This document shows, one piece after another, positions 53,853-62,586 of a stretch of DNA of 64,000 nt. Location: NCBI GenBank assembly GCA_937892845.1, contig CALBGP010000029.1, positions 1 through 64,000 on the forward strand, given 5' to 3'. The first letter of the stretch is position 1. Each line of letters starts with the position of its first letter. Origin of the DNA: an uncultured Eggerthellaceae bacterium (lineage in GTDB: Bacteria; Actinomycetota; Coriobacteriia; Coriobacteriales; Eggerthellaceae). The notes under the pieces were generated by a model. The model saw only the letters and a list, made by a program, of their open reading frames with translations, did not search any database and was not told where the DNA came from. A program made the translations under genes and the position numbers.

Positions 53853-54912
53853 CAAGCCCCTCGCCTTCCGCATACACGACGTTGCCGGAGCCTTCGATGA
53901 TGCGGCCGATGACCGTAACGGTCTCACCGGCGTCGGTCAGAATGGCGCTGACGGCCTCTACGGCCTCGGGGGCAACGATGACCGCCATGCCAACGCCCAT
54001 GTTGAAGGTCTTGAGGGCCTCGTCCTGGGAAAGACCGGCGGCTTTTACGGCGCGGGCCACGATTCCCGGCACCTTCCAGCTGCCCAGCTTGACTTCGGCG
54101 TCCAAATTGGCGGGCAGGGCGCGGTTGAGGTTCTCCGTGATGCCGCCGCCGGTGATATGGGCCACAGCGTGAACTGCACCTTCACCCTCTGCGATGGCGC
54201 GCAGAACGGGCTTGACGTAGATGCGCGTAGGCTCAAGCATGGCATCGATGACGCTGCGACCATCCAAATCGTCGCAGGGCGCCGAAACCTCTTCAAGGCT
54301 GCGCTCGCCGATGAGCACCTTGCGGGCAAGCGAATAACCGTTGGAATGCAGGCCGCTCGATGCCAGACCCAGCACCACGTCGCCTTCGCGCACGTTGTCG
54401 GGACCGATCATCTTCGGGCGGTCGACGGCGCCCACGCAGAAACCGGACAGGTCGTAGTCATCGGGGTCCATGACGCCGGGATGCTCCGCCATCTCTCCGC
54501 CGACCAGGGCGCAACCAGCCTGACGGCAACCGTCGGCGATGCCGCCCACGACTTCGGCAACATGCTCACGACGAAGCTTGCCGATGGCAATGTAATCCAG
54601 GAAGAACAACGGTTCGGCACCGCATGCGAGAATGTCGTTGACGCACATGGCCACAAGGTCGATACCCACGCTGCCATGCCTGCCCGCCAGCTGGGCGCAC
54701 TTGAGCTTGGTGCCCACGCCATCGGTTCCCGAAATCAGCACGGGATCTTCCATCCCTTTGAGGCCCGCCGCCGAGAACAGGCCGCCGAATCCGCCGATAT
54801 CCCCTATGACCTCGGGGCGGTAGGTGGAATGGACCGCCTCTTTGATGGCATCCACCGCCGCGGCGCCTTCGACAATGTCAACGCCGGCATCTGCATAGGT
54901 CACGCTCGTCAT
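53845..54912 (-). CDS. purM: Phosphoribosylformylglycinamidine cyclo-ligase
   Basis: A 355-residue enzyme closing the imidazole ring to form AIR with ATP. Characteristic parts are YADAGVDIVEGAAAVD, DGVGTKLKCAQ, LVGGEMAEHPGVM, GLASSGLHSNGYSLAR and AHITGGGITENLNRALP. GAGGAGG precedes the start. It heads purM-purN-purH; a minus-strand TAGTAT near 55005 is a possible -10 box, and its leader of about 90 bases contains short hairpins of unknown use. Confidence 0.95.
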   Translation of the reverse strand: MTSVTYADAGVDIVEGAAAVDAIKEAVHSTYRPEVIGDIGGFGGLFSAAGLKGMEDPVLISGTDGVGTKLKCAQLAGRHGSVGIDLVAMCVNDILACGAEPLFFLDYIAIGKLRREHVAEVVGGIADGCRQAGCALVGGEMAEHPGVMDPDDYDLSGFCVGAVDRPKMIGPDNVREGDVVLGLASSGLHSNGYSLARKVLIGERSLEEVSAPCDDLDGRSVIDAMLEPTRIYVKPVLRAIAEGEGAVHAVAHITGGGITENLNRALPANLDAEVKLGSWKVPGIVARAVKAAGLSQDEALKTFNMGVGMAVIVAPEAVEAVSAILTDAGETVTVIGRIIEGSGNVVYAEGEGLDA

Positions 54913-55029
54913 CAGTTATCCTCCTCGTTGTCTATATGCACCCTTGGAAGGGACACATCCTGCTGCGGGCTCCAAAACCCGATCCTGCGTTTCTCAGAAC
55001 ACGATACTAACATCTGGATCCCGCGCCGC

Positions 55030-55071
55030 CCGTCTCGAATCACTCGGGGGGACGGATTAGGCGCGAGACGG
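55030..55071 (-). other. Hairpin just after the sortase stop
   Basis: Eight-base perfect arms CCGTCTCG/CGAGACGG enclose 26 bases. It lies immediately past the stop codon and upstream of purM; there is no U-tract. Confidence 0.4.
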
Positions 55072-55074
55072 ATT

Positions 55075-56274
55075 TCAGGCAGCCTGAGCCGCCCCTTCTT
55101 CCTGCTGCTGTCCGCCTTCGTCCGAACCGGCCAGGGCAGCGCCACCGTTGTCAACCGCTATCGAGCCTCCGCCTTGGATGCGCTCAGCCTGCTCAACCAC
55201 TCCCGAAAACAGGATGGCACGCGTGTTCGCATAATCATCGCCGCAGGTTATGAAGGCGAAAACCTTGCTGAACGCGGTCGCATCCACATCATCGGGGCGC
55301 GAAACCTCCGATTCCGCGATACGGTCGTTGACATAGGCGGTCATCGTGCCGTCATCGGAAAGATGGGGCTGGATAAGCGATGTGGAAGTTGAAGGCACCA
55401 CATCGATGGCGAAGGTCAGACAACGGTAGTTCATGGTGGGCGTGAGCACATAAACCGTACGCGCCGCATCGAACCCCTCTTGGGTGAGCATGTCCATGAC
55501 GGGGCCGAACATGGTGTCATCGTTCATGTTGTGGCCGTAGAGGAAGCAGCCGCCGTCGGAGAAATCAGAGGCATTGTCCTCGGACAGGAAGATCGAACCC
55601 TTGTGCACGATGGGATTGGTTGCCCCCGTGAAATCGACGTAAAGATAGGAATCGTCGGATTCACCCTGGACGATAGGATAGCTGATGGTGGTTCCGGGAA
55701 CATAGACCCAGCCCACGACATCGGGGTTCTTCTCCGCAAGCAGGTCCCAGTCTACGGTCATATTGGCAAGCTCGTCGGCATCGGGCTCTTTGAAAGCCTG
55801 CTCGGCGATATCGTCATAGGTTTTCGTCCCGCTCCAATAGCTCCATCCTATGAACGCGAGCGTCCCCAGACTTGCAACCAGCACGATTGCGGCAACGACC
55901 AGCGCGATCTTCCAGCCCAAGCCGCCCTTGCCGCCGCGACCGCCATGGGAGCCGTGGGAACCGTGACCGGTTCCGTAGTTTCCGCGGGAATACGCGCGCG
56001 CATCCTGTCCGTACACCGCAGGCGCCCCGGGACGCGGCCCCGGCGAGGTTGCGCCCCCGGGACGCGGGCCGGCAGCAGGCGCACCCGCAGGACGGGGACC
56101 CGTCTGCCGATAGGACGCAGAGCCGGCAGGACGAGGCCCTGCGACAGGGCGGCGGGCCGCTCCCGCATTGCCGGGAGACGCAGGCCGACGCGGGGCCCCC
56201 TGCAATCCGGCCTGCCCCGGAGCAACCGGCCGAGAAGACCCGTCAGGCCTGTTGGGAGTTGTATTTCGAGACAT
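55075..56274 (-). CDS. Class B sortase
   Basis: A 399-residue membrane transpeptidase. About 120 N-terminal residues are a Pro/Arg/Gly-rich, probably disordered cytoplasmic region (GPRPAG-type repeats), followed by one membrane helix (IALVVAAIVLVASLGTLAFIGW). The catalytic domain has GWVYVPGTTISYPIVQ, FLYGHNMND with the catalytic His, FITCGDDYANTR with Cys344 and Arg352. Class B enzymes anchor or polymerise surface proteins. The start at 56274 has GGAG ten bases upstream. Its substrates are not adjacent; the LPATG adhesin lies at 22490-25011. Confidence 0.88.
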   Translation of the reverse strand: MSRNTTPNRPDGSSRPVAPGQAGLQGAPRRPASPGNAGAARRPVAGPRPAGSASYRQTGPRPAGAPAAGPRPGGATSPGPRPGAPAVYGQDARAYSRGNYGTGHGSHGSHGGRGGKGGLGWKIALVVAAIVLVASLGTLAFIGWSYWSGTKTYDDIAEQAFKEPDADELANMTVDWDLLAEKNPDVVGWVYVPGTTISYPIVQGESDDSYLYVDFTGATNPIVHKGSIFLSEDNASDFSDGGCFLYGHNMNDDTMFGPVMDMLTQEGFDAARTVYVLTPTMNYRCLTFAIDVVPSTSTSLIQPHLSDDGTMTAYVNDRIAESEVSRPDDVDATAFSKVFAFITCGDDYANTRAILFSGVVEQAERIQGGGSIAVDNGGAALAGSDEGGQQQEEGAAQAA

Positions 56275-56393
56275 ATGATCCATACTCCAATAATAGAGAA
56301 AAACACCCCCTGGCACGGAGGCGTTTCTCTCAATCCATCAACTCATTAGAATCCGAACGCAGCACGATCCGGACCCCGTGCAGCGCATGGCCG

Positions 56394-56513
56394 CTACTTC
56401 TTCATTTCGTCGATGAAGCCCTTGGCGATGAACGCGATGATGAACACCACGATGATGGCGACAATCACCCAGATAGCCACCGCAGGGATCTGCATACCGA
56501 ACAATTCGATCAT
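56394..56513 (-). CDS. 39-residue membrane protein encoded after PAP
   Basis: A complete small gene with AGGAGG and seven bases before the ATG. The product starts MIELFGMQIPAV, continues with one hydrophobic helix (AIWVIVAIIVVFIIAFIA, about 13-30) and ends KGFIDEMKK. Its ribosome-binding site overlaps the stop codon of the PAP gene (10 bases upstream), so translation is probably coupled. No family is recognised. Such single-helix proteins often bind and modulate larger membrane partners. The good ribosome site and coupling argue that it is real. Confidence 0.7.
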   Translation of the reverse strand: MIELFGMQIPAVAIWVIVAIIVVFIIAFIAKGFIDEMKK

Positions 56514-56523
56514 TTCGAGCCTC

Positions 56524-58173
56524 CTACTGCTCCAACCGCTCTTCGAGCGCCTTATTGATGATTTCCAATGCTTTCACACGCGCATAACGCTTATCGTCGG
56601 ACTCAAGGATAATCCAAGGCGCCGCCTCTGTCGACGTCAAACGGAACATATCCTCCACAGCTGCCGAATACTGGGGATGTTTATCGCGATTGCGCCAATC
56701 CTCCGGCGTGATCTTCCACTGCTTCGCAGGATCGGACTCCCGCGCCTCGAAGCGCGCAAGCTGCTCCTCACTGCTCACCGACACCCAGAATTTGATGAGC
56801 AGCGCACCCCACCTGACCAGCTCTTCCTCGAACTCGTTGATCTCGTCGTAGGCACGGGCCCATTGCGCGGGGCTGGCGAACCCCTCTACGCGCTCAACCA
56901 GCACGCGGCCATACCAGCTGCGGTCGTAGATGCCCACATGGCCGGCAACGGGCAGGCGCGTCCAATAGCGCCACAGATGGGGATGCAGCAACTCGGGACG
57001 CGTCGGTGCAGGCGAAGGGAAGACCGTGTAAGAGCGCGCATCGATGGCCTGGGCCACGCGCTTGATGTTGCCGCCCTTGCCCGCCGCGTCGTCTCCTTCG
57101 TATACCAGCATGAGGGGGATGCCCTTCAGGTACGCACGCACCTGAAGCTTCGCAAAGCGCTTCTGCTCGCGCTTGAGGGCGCGCCGGTACTCGTCCTCAT
57201 CCATCGTCAGATCATGGCGAACCCCCACGAGCGTAGGCTGTTCGGCGCTCATGGAAAACCTGCTTCCGGCAGGGGCATGGGCCGACTGCTCCTGCGCTTC
57301 GGCGCGTGCAAGCTCCTCGACCTGCGCCGTCTCCTCCGCACTGCGGGAACGCGGATCGGTTCCCGCAAGGAGGCCGGCGCTGTTGGCCGCCGCCTTGTTT
57401 GCAGCCGCCTCGGCATCGGGGTCGTCTTCGACGGCAAGCGCCGCCTCGAGGGCATCCACGAGCGTTTGGGCGATGGCGAGATTGGCCGTGCGCTTGTCTT
57501 CGCCATTCACAAGCGTCCAGGGAGCGTACGGGAAATCCGTGGCGCAGAGCATCCTGTCATACGCCGCATAGATGCGGTCGTAATGGGGAAGGCGGGTGAG
57601 CTCTTCTTTGCTGACGCGCCAGGAGGTGGATTCGTCAGCCGCAAGCTTCATGAGACGGTGACGCTGCTCCTTGGCAGAGATATGGATGAAGAACTTGACC
57701 ACCACATACCCGTCTGCAGCCAACTGGCGTTCGAACGCTCCTATGGACTCCAAACGCTCGCGCACCACTTCAGGCGAGGCGTCGCTTTTCATCACGGCAT
57801 TCGCCGCAGCCGTATACCAGCCGCGATCGTAGATGGTCAAATCCCCCCGCATGCCCAGCGCATCCCAGAACTCCTTCATGATGGGAAACGGCGCCGCAGC
57901 CCCGCCGCGACGGGCGGAAAATTCCTCGGCAGCAGCCATCCTGTCACGCGAAAGCACGTGGACGGAAGTATGGCGGGCGTCAAGATTGCACATCAGATCG
58001 CTGATGCGGCTGCCCTTGCCTGCCCCATCCCATCCTTCGAACAGCGCCACCAATCCGACGCCGGCTTGATGCGCACGCTGCTGCAGAACGACCAGCCGCG
58101 TGATGAGTTCCTTGTAGCGGGCCTTGTAATCGGCTTTCGCCAGCTTCGTTGAGAGATCGACCTGTTCGAGCAT
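56524..58173 (-). CDS. pap: Polyphosphate:AMP phosphotransferase (tandem PPK2)
   Basis: A 549-residue protein with two PPK2 domains. Walker A GWDGAGKGS lies at 47-55 and YEGDDAAGKGG at 358-368; each half has its YDRxWY loop (YDRGWY, YDRSWYGRVL). An Ala/Glu-rich linker (about 245-310) separates them. Tandem PPK2 proteins phosphorylate AMP to ADP with polyphosphate. GGGATGG precedes the ATG. It is divergent from ppk1, which makes polyphosphate, so the locus can both build and use it. Confidence 0.93.
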   Translation of the reverse strand: MLEQVDLSTKLAKADYKARYKELITRLVVLQQRAHQAGVGLVALFEGWDGAGKGSRISDLMCNLDARHTSVHVLSRDRMAAAEEFSARRGGAAAPFPIMKEFWDALGMRGDLTIYDRGWYTAAANAVMKSDASPEVVRERLESIGAFERQLAADGYVVVKFFIHISAKEQRHRLMKLAADESTSWRVSKEELTRLPHYDRIYAAYDRMLCATDFPYAPWTLVNGEDKRTANLAIAQTLVDALEAALAVEDDPDAEAAANKAAANSAGLLAGTDPRSRSAEETAQVEELARAEAQEQSAHAPAGSRFSMSAEQPTLVGVRHDLTMDEDEYRRALKREQKRFAKLQVRAYLKGIPLMLVYEGDDAAGKGGNIKRVAQAIDARSYTVFPSPAPTRPELLHPHLWRYWTRLPVAGHVGIYDRSWYGRVLVERVEGFASPAQWARAYDEINEFEEELVRWGALLIKFWVSVSSEEQLARFEARESDPAKQWKITPEDWRNRDKHPQYSAAVEDMFRLTSTEAAPWIILESDDKRYARVKALEIINKALEERLEQ

Positions 58174-58210
58174 GTTACCATCCCTTTACCGACGCATATC
58201 GCATGTTGGC

Positions 58211-58216
58211 TATAAT
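58211..58216 (+). promoter_or_regulatory. -10 box of ppk1
   Basis: TATAAT preceded by GCATGTTGGC, nearly identical to the ubiE promoter context. It implies a leader of over 200 bases before ppk1. No good -35 box is seen. Confidence 0.5.
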
Positions 58217-58429
58217 GACGGTGAGGAGAGGTGCTCCCCCGCGCGCCTTGCGTAACGTGATTATTGCAGAACGCAAGAGCCAACCTGAACACGGGCGCAA
58301 GAAGTTTCCAGATGGTAACCGTAGGCCATCCGGCCGTTCGCAGACCCCACGCCTCCCGCGGACCCGCATGGGTGCAACCCGTGCGGAAACCCTCGGCGCC
58401 TCTCAGAAGGACAAGCAGGAGAGTGCGCC

Positions 58430-61036
58430 ATGAAAACATCCGCAGAAGAATCGCCCCGCAACCAAGCCAAAGCCAAGGAATCCGTGCCCGCCGTCAAGTC
58501 GAAGGCGCCCGCCGGCGCACAGGCGAAGGCGAAGGCCCCCAAGCAGCGTCCCGAGAAGCTTCCCTACATGCAGAATCGCGAGCTTTCCTGGCTTGAGTTC
58601 AACAAGCGCGTCCTGGACCAGTCGGTCGATCCGCGCGTGCCGCTGCTCGAGCGCCTCAAGTTCGTGGCCATCTGGTGCTCCAACCTGGAGGAATTCTTCA
58701 TGGTGCGCGTGGGCAGCCTGCTCGACCTCGAACTGGCGAAGACCGTCATCTACGATTCCAAGACATGCCTGACCCCCGGCGAGCAGCTTGAAGCGGTGTA
58801 CCGCCGCGTACGCGAGCTGACACCCGTAGCATCCGAGTGCTTCCGGGGCGTCCGCCATGCGCTCGAGTCCGAAGGCGTGCACCAGCTCTACCCTGACGAG
58901 CTTACGGCCAAGCAGCGCAAGCAGCTCGTCGACTACATGGAAGCCAACGTCCTGCCGCTCACATCGCCGCAGATAGTCAACGCGCTGCACCCCTTCCCCC
59001 ACCTGGAAAACGGCGCGCTCTACATTGCCGTGCGCCTCGATGACCAGGCCGAACCCGAGAAACCGGCGAAAAAGGAGAGCAAGGAGGCCCGCCGTGCCGC
59101 CCGCACGAAGGCGGCCGAGAACGTGGTCATGGGCATAGTCCCCCTGCCCCGCAACTGCGCGCGCATTATCCCGCTCGAAAGCGACGGGGGATTCTCATTC
59201 ATCCTGCTAGAGCACGCCCTAGAGATGATGGCGCCGAGGATTTTCAGCATGTACCCCGTTAAGCACGCCAATGTCATCCACGTCACGCGCAATGCGGACC
59301 TGGACGCTTACGAGGAATCCGACGAATACGACGAGGATTTCCGCAGCCACATGAAGCGCATCCTGAAGAAACGAGCGCGCCTGGGCGCCGTCAAGCTGGA
59401 AAGCGAGCGGCCGCTGTCCGAAACCACCGAGCGGTTCCTGACCAAGAGGCTCAATCTGCGCCGCGCACAGGTATTCGCCGTGGGGCTGCCGCTCGACATG
59501 GGATACGCATTCGCCCTGCCGGGCATGCTGCCGCACGAAACCGCCGCACGCCTCACCGACGAGCCCGCCTCGCCGCAATGGCCGGCTAGCCTGGTGCGGA
59601 GCAAGAGCATCATCGAACAGGTGCAGCAGCGCGACGTGATGCTGTCATACCCCTATGAGACCATGGACGCCTTCGTCCACCTGCTCCAGGAAGCCGCCAT
59701 GGACCCGGACGTGATCAGCATCAAGATCACGCTCTACCGCCTGGCCAGCGAATCGCGCCTTGCGGAAGCCCTGATCACAGCGGCGGAAAACGGCAAAGAG
59801 GTCACCGCGCTGTTCGAGCTGCGCGCGCGTTTCGACGAAAGCAACAACATCGAATGGTCGCAGCGTTTCGAGCGCGCCGGCTGCAACATCATATACGGCT
59901 TCCGCGACTTCAAGGTGCATTCGAAGATCTGCGTGATCACGCGCAAGACCGACTCCGGACTGCAATTCATCACGCAGCTGGGAACCGGCAACTACAACGA
60001 GAAGACCGCCAAGCTCTACACCGACCTGTCCATGATCACGTGCGACCCGGTCATAGGCCGCGACGGCGCACAGTTCTTCCGCAACATGCAGCTTGAGACC
60101 ATCTCGAACGATTACGAGGAGCTCTGGGTGGCCCCCATGATGATCAAGGCCAACCTGTGCGCCGCCATAGATACCCAGATCGCGCTGGCGAAGATGGCGC
60201 AGGCGGCGGGTGCTTCAGACAGCGAGGCGCCGCGCATCATCATGAAGACGAATTCCGTCACCGACAAAGACATGATGGAGAAGATCGCGCAGGCGAGCCG
60301 CGCCGGGGTGAAGACCGACATGCTGGTGCGCGGCATCTCGTGCCTGCTGCCGGGCATCGAGGGCGAAACCGACAACGTCCGCGTGGTCAGCGTGGTGGGC
60401 CGCCTGCTTGAGCACTCGCGCATCTACTGCTTCGGCGCGCCCGCATCCATAGGCCGCGTGGCCGACGAGCGCGACGGACGCCAGGTCGCCGATGCGAAAA
60501 CCGGCCAGATGCGCGGCAGCACGCCCCGTATGCCGGAGATTTCCGAGGAAGAGCTGCAAGCGTGCACCGTGCTGCTTTCGAGCGCCGACCTGATGACGCG
60601 TAACCTCGACAAACGCGTCGAGATTGCCTGGCCCGTCAAAGATCAGCAGCTCAAACGCCGCGTTCTCGAATATCTGCACTTCATGCTGCGGGACACCGCG
60701 AAGCTGCGGGAGCTGCAAAGCGACGGCACCTACACCGAGCTTCTGCATTTCCTGCCGCGAAACGATGACGGCACACCCGCCGCGAAGCCCTTCGATGCAC
60801 AGGACCACCTGATCAAGGAGGCGTACACCGCAGCGGAACGCGCGCCCAAAAAGCAAGGGGCGTCCTTCGTCATGCACGCTCCCCTCTCGACGCAGATCGA
60901 GGCGCTGGCCGAAGAGGCCCTCGACGATGCCCGCGACCAGGATGAGGCCCCCGCTACCCCGCCCGCACCCGCATCGGAGCCGGAACCCGCATCGGAACGC
61001 CGCGGGCTGTTCGCACGACTTTTCCGCCGCAAGTAG
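58430..61036 (+). CDS. ppk1: Polyphosphate kinase 1
   Basis: An 868-residue kinase polymerising the gamma phosphate of ATP into polyphosphate. After an Ala/Lys-rich N-terminal tail of about 45 residues comes NRELSWLEFNKRVLDQS (N domain); the phospholipase D-like catalytic parts include HSKICVITRK with the autophosphorylated His and GTGNYNEKTAKLYTDLS; the C2 domain includes SCLLPG and NLDKRVEIAWPV. The C terminus is acidic and Pro-rich. AGGAGAG precedes the start. An IS element lies five bases after the stop codon. Confidence 0.95.
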   Translation: MKTSAEESPRNQAKAKESVPAVKSKAPAGAQAKAKAPKQRPEKLPYMQNRELSWLEFNKRVLDQSVDPRVPLLERLKFVAIWCSNLEEFFMVRVGSLLDLELAKTVIYDSKTCLTPGEQLEAVYRRVRELTPVASECFRGVRHALESEGVHQLYPDELTAKQRKQLVDYMEANVLPLTSPQIVNALHPFPHLENGALYIAVRLDDQAEPEKPAKKESKEARRAARTKAAENVVMGIVPLPRNCARIIPLESDGGFSFILLEHALEMMAPRIFSMYPVKHANVIHVTRNADLDAYEESDEYDEDFRSHMKRILKKRARLGAVKLESERPLSETTERFLTKRLNLRRAQVFAVGLPLDMGYAFALPGMLPHETAARLTDEPASPQWPASLVRSKSIIEQVQQRDVMLSYPYETMDAFVHLLQEAAMDPDVISIKITLYRLASESRLAEALITAAENGKEVTALFELRARFDESNNIEWSQRFERAGCNIIYGFRDFKVHSKICVITRKTDSGLQFITQLGTGNYNEKTAKLYTDLSMITCDPVIGRDGAQFFRNMQLETISNDYEELWVAPMMIKANLCAAIDTQIALAKMAQAAGASDSEAPRIIMKTNSVTDKDMMEKIAQASRAGVKTDMLVRGISCLLPGIEGETDNVRVVSVVGRLLEHSRIYCFGAPASIGRVADERDGRQVADAKTGQMRGSTPRMPEISEEELQACTVLLSSADLMTRNLDKRVEIAWPVKDQQLKRRVLEYLHFMLRDTAKLRELQSDGTYTELLHFLPRNDDGTPAAKPFDAQDHLIKEAYTAAERAPKKQGASFVMHAPLSTQIEALAEEALDDARDQDEAPATPPAPASEPEPASERRGLFARLFRRK

Positions 61037-61071
61037 AAAGCGGTTTATAGGACAAAATGTGTGTCCACATT

Positions 61072-61103
61072 AGAGGCATCGGCGCAGGCCGATGCCTCTT
61101 TTT
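61072..61103 (+). terminator. Intrinsic terminator inside the left IS end
   Basis: Twelve-pair perfect stem AGAGGCATCGGC/GCCGATGCCTCT with a four-base loop GCAG, then five Ts. It lies 35 bases after the ppk1 stop and so terminates ppk1, but belongs to the IS end. Confidence 0.85.
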
Positions 61104-61107
61104 CGCC

Positions 61108-61136
61108 TGCTTAAATTCGTGCGCTCTATTTAAGCA
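61108..61136. repeat. Inverted repeat in the IS left end
   Basis: Nine-base perfect arms TGCTTAAAT/ATTTAAGCA around 11 bases, directly before the internal copy of the 17-mer. Confidence 0.6.
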
Positions 61137-61229
61137 CTCGGACAAAATGTGTGTCCGTGCAACCGTCGTCGCGCCAGGTGGATAGCCTTTTTCCGACACG
61201 TTAAAACGCTCATCGGAAGAGGTGGCGCC

Positions 61230-62348
61230 ATGAAGGCGGTCAAATGCCCTTACTGCGGCGGTCCGACGAAGAGGAACGGCAGAACCTCCTCGGGGGCGCA
61301 GAGATGGAGATGCACCGCCTGCGGCGCATCGACCACCGTGCGCTACGACGACACCGCCGCCCGCTTCGACGAGTTCCTGTCGTGGCTTCTGTCGAAGGAC
61401 ACGCAGCTCGAGATGCCCGGCGCCGGCCGGACCTTCAGGCGCAGGACCGCGGAGTTCTGGGAGGTCTGGCCCATGCCGGTGCCCGACGGCGAGTTCCACC
61501 GGGTCCTCTTCGTCGACGGGATCTGGCTCGCGGAACGCCTGGTCGTGCTGATCTGCTGCAGCGAGGATCGGGTGGTCTCGTGGTACATGGCGCAATCCGA
61601 GAACTCGAGGGCGTGGTCGGCGCTCATGGAGCCGATACCGGCGCCCGACGCCGTGGTCACCGACGGCGGCAGCGGCTTCGCCAAGGCCGTACGCGCGGCC
61701 TGGCCCCGGACCAAGGTGCAGAGATGCCTGTTTCACGCGTACGCCCAGGTCAAGAGGTGTACGACGACGAGGCCGAAGCTCCAGGCGGGACGGGAGCTGT
61801 ACCAGACCACACTCGACCTCATGCATATCGAGACGCTGCACCAGGCGGAGCTGTGGCGCGAGCGCTACCTCGACTGGTGCGGCTTCTGGGCCGACTTCCT
61901 CGAGGACACCACGCTCGTCGACGGGAGGCGGGTCTACACCCACGAGAGGCTCAGGAAGGCGAGAAGGTCGCTGTCCTCGCTGGTCTCGGCGGGGACGCTG
62001 TTCACCTAGCTCGATCCCGAGCTCACGAAGGCCGCGCCGCTCCCATACACCAACAACAAGATAGAGGGAGGCGTGAACGCCCAGCTCAGGGCCGTCCTTC
62101 GAAACCATAGGGGGCTCACGACCCTGAAGCGCGTGAAAGTGGTGTTCTGGTGGTGCCATGCGCACTCCGGGGATGCGAGGACCGCCAGGGAGAAGCTGGC
62201 GACCATGCCGAGGGACTCCGACACCGACCTGCTCTACGACGTCTATTCGGCATCCCGGAAGCACGACGACGGGAGGCCGGAATGGGGCGATAGGGCCGTT
62301 TGGGAGGAGCTCCACCGCAAAGACCCATTCCCGTTTTGGCTCGATTGA
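61230..62348 (+). pseudogene. IS1249-type transposase with in-frame amber codon
   Basis: A 372-codon frame. Zinc-finger CPYCGGPTKRNGRTSSGAQRW and CTAC precede a DDE core: VDGIWLAERLVV, VVTDGGSGFAKAV, CLFHAYAQVKR and, near the end, TNNKIEGGVNAQLRAVLRNHRG with the Glu. TAG at 62007-62009 interrupts GTLFT-LDPELT, where the family usually has an aromatic residue, so a single TAC-to-TAG change is likely. The reading frame is unbroken on both sides. Without suppression only a protein lacking the last catalytic acid is made. Confidence 0.8.
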
Positions 62349-62541
62349 CAATAGGGAACACATGTTCCGTAGAGACACACATTTTGTCCTATAAGCCGGT
62401 TTTCTTTTTTGTGATGCTTGAGGTTTGGTTGCGTTTGGGCCGCTTGCTCGTGAACGCGCTGGCTGTCCTCGTGTCGTTTGATGTCTCTTGGCGTTCGGCT
62501 TCAGTATGCTGCTTCCGATTGAGTGCGGAAGTAAAAGGATT

Positions 62542-62574
62542 CAAGGCGGACATCACCTTCGAATGCCCGCCTTG
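62542..62574 (-). terminator. Terminator of the nuclease gene
   Basis: Eight-base arms CAAGGCGG/CCGCCTTG around 17 bases, with a later TTTTAC on the minus strand, just beyond the nuclease stop codon. The rest of 62398-62586 shows no gene. Confidence 0.5.
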
Positions 62575-62586
62575 CTCCATGTATCT

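Larger units (their letters stand above)
61042..62397 (+). mobile_element. IS1249-type (IS256-group) insertion sequence, about 1356 bp
   Basis: Terminal inverted repeats of 24 bases (61042-61065 and 62374-62397, one mismatch) share the core GGACAAAATGTGTGTC. A third copy of the 17-mer lies inside at 61140-61156. No target duplication is seen: the left flank is TAGAAAGC and the right flank GGTTTTCT. A terminator-like hairpin follows the left repeat. One transposase gene, interrupted by an amber codon, fills the rest. Confidence 0.75.

Noticed and set aside
54913..55020. Purine or ppGpp riboswitch before purM
   Set aside because: Short stems exist, but none of the conserved riboswitch cores could be recognised.
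61034..61041. Target-site duplication of the IS
   Set aside because: The eight bases at the left (TAGAAAGC) and right (GGTTTTCT) do not match, so no duplication can be claimed.
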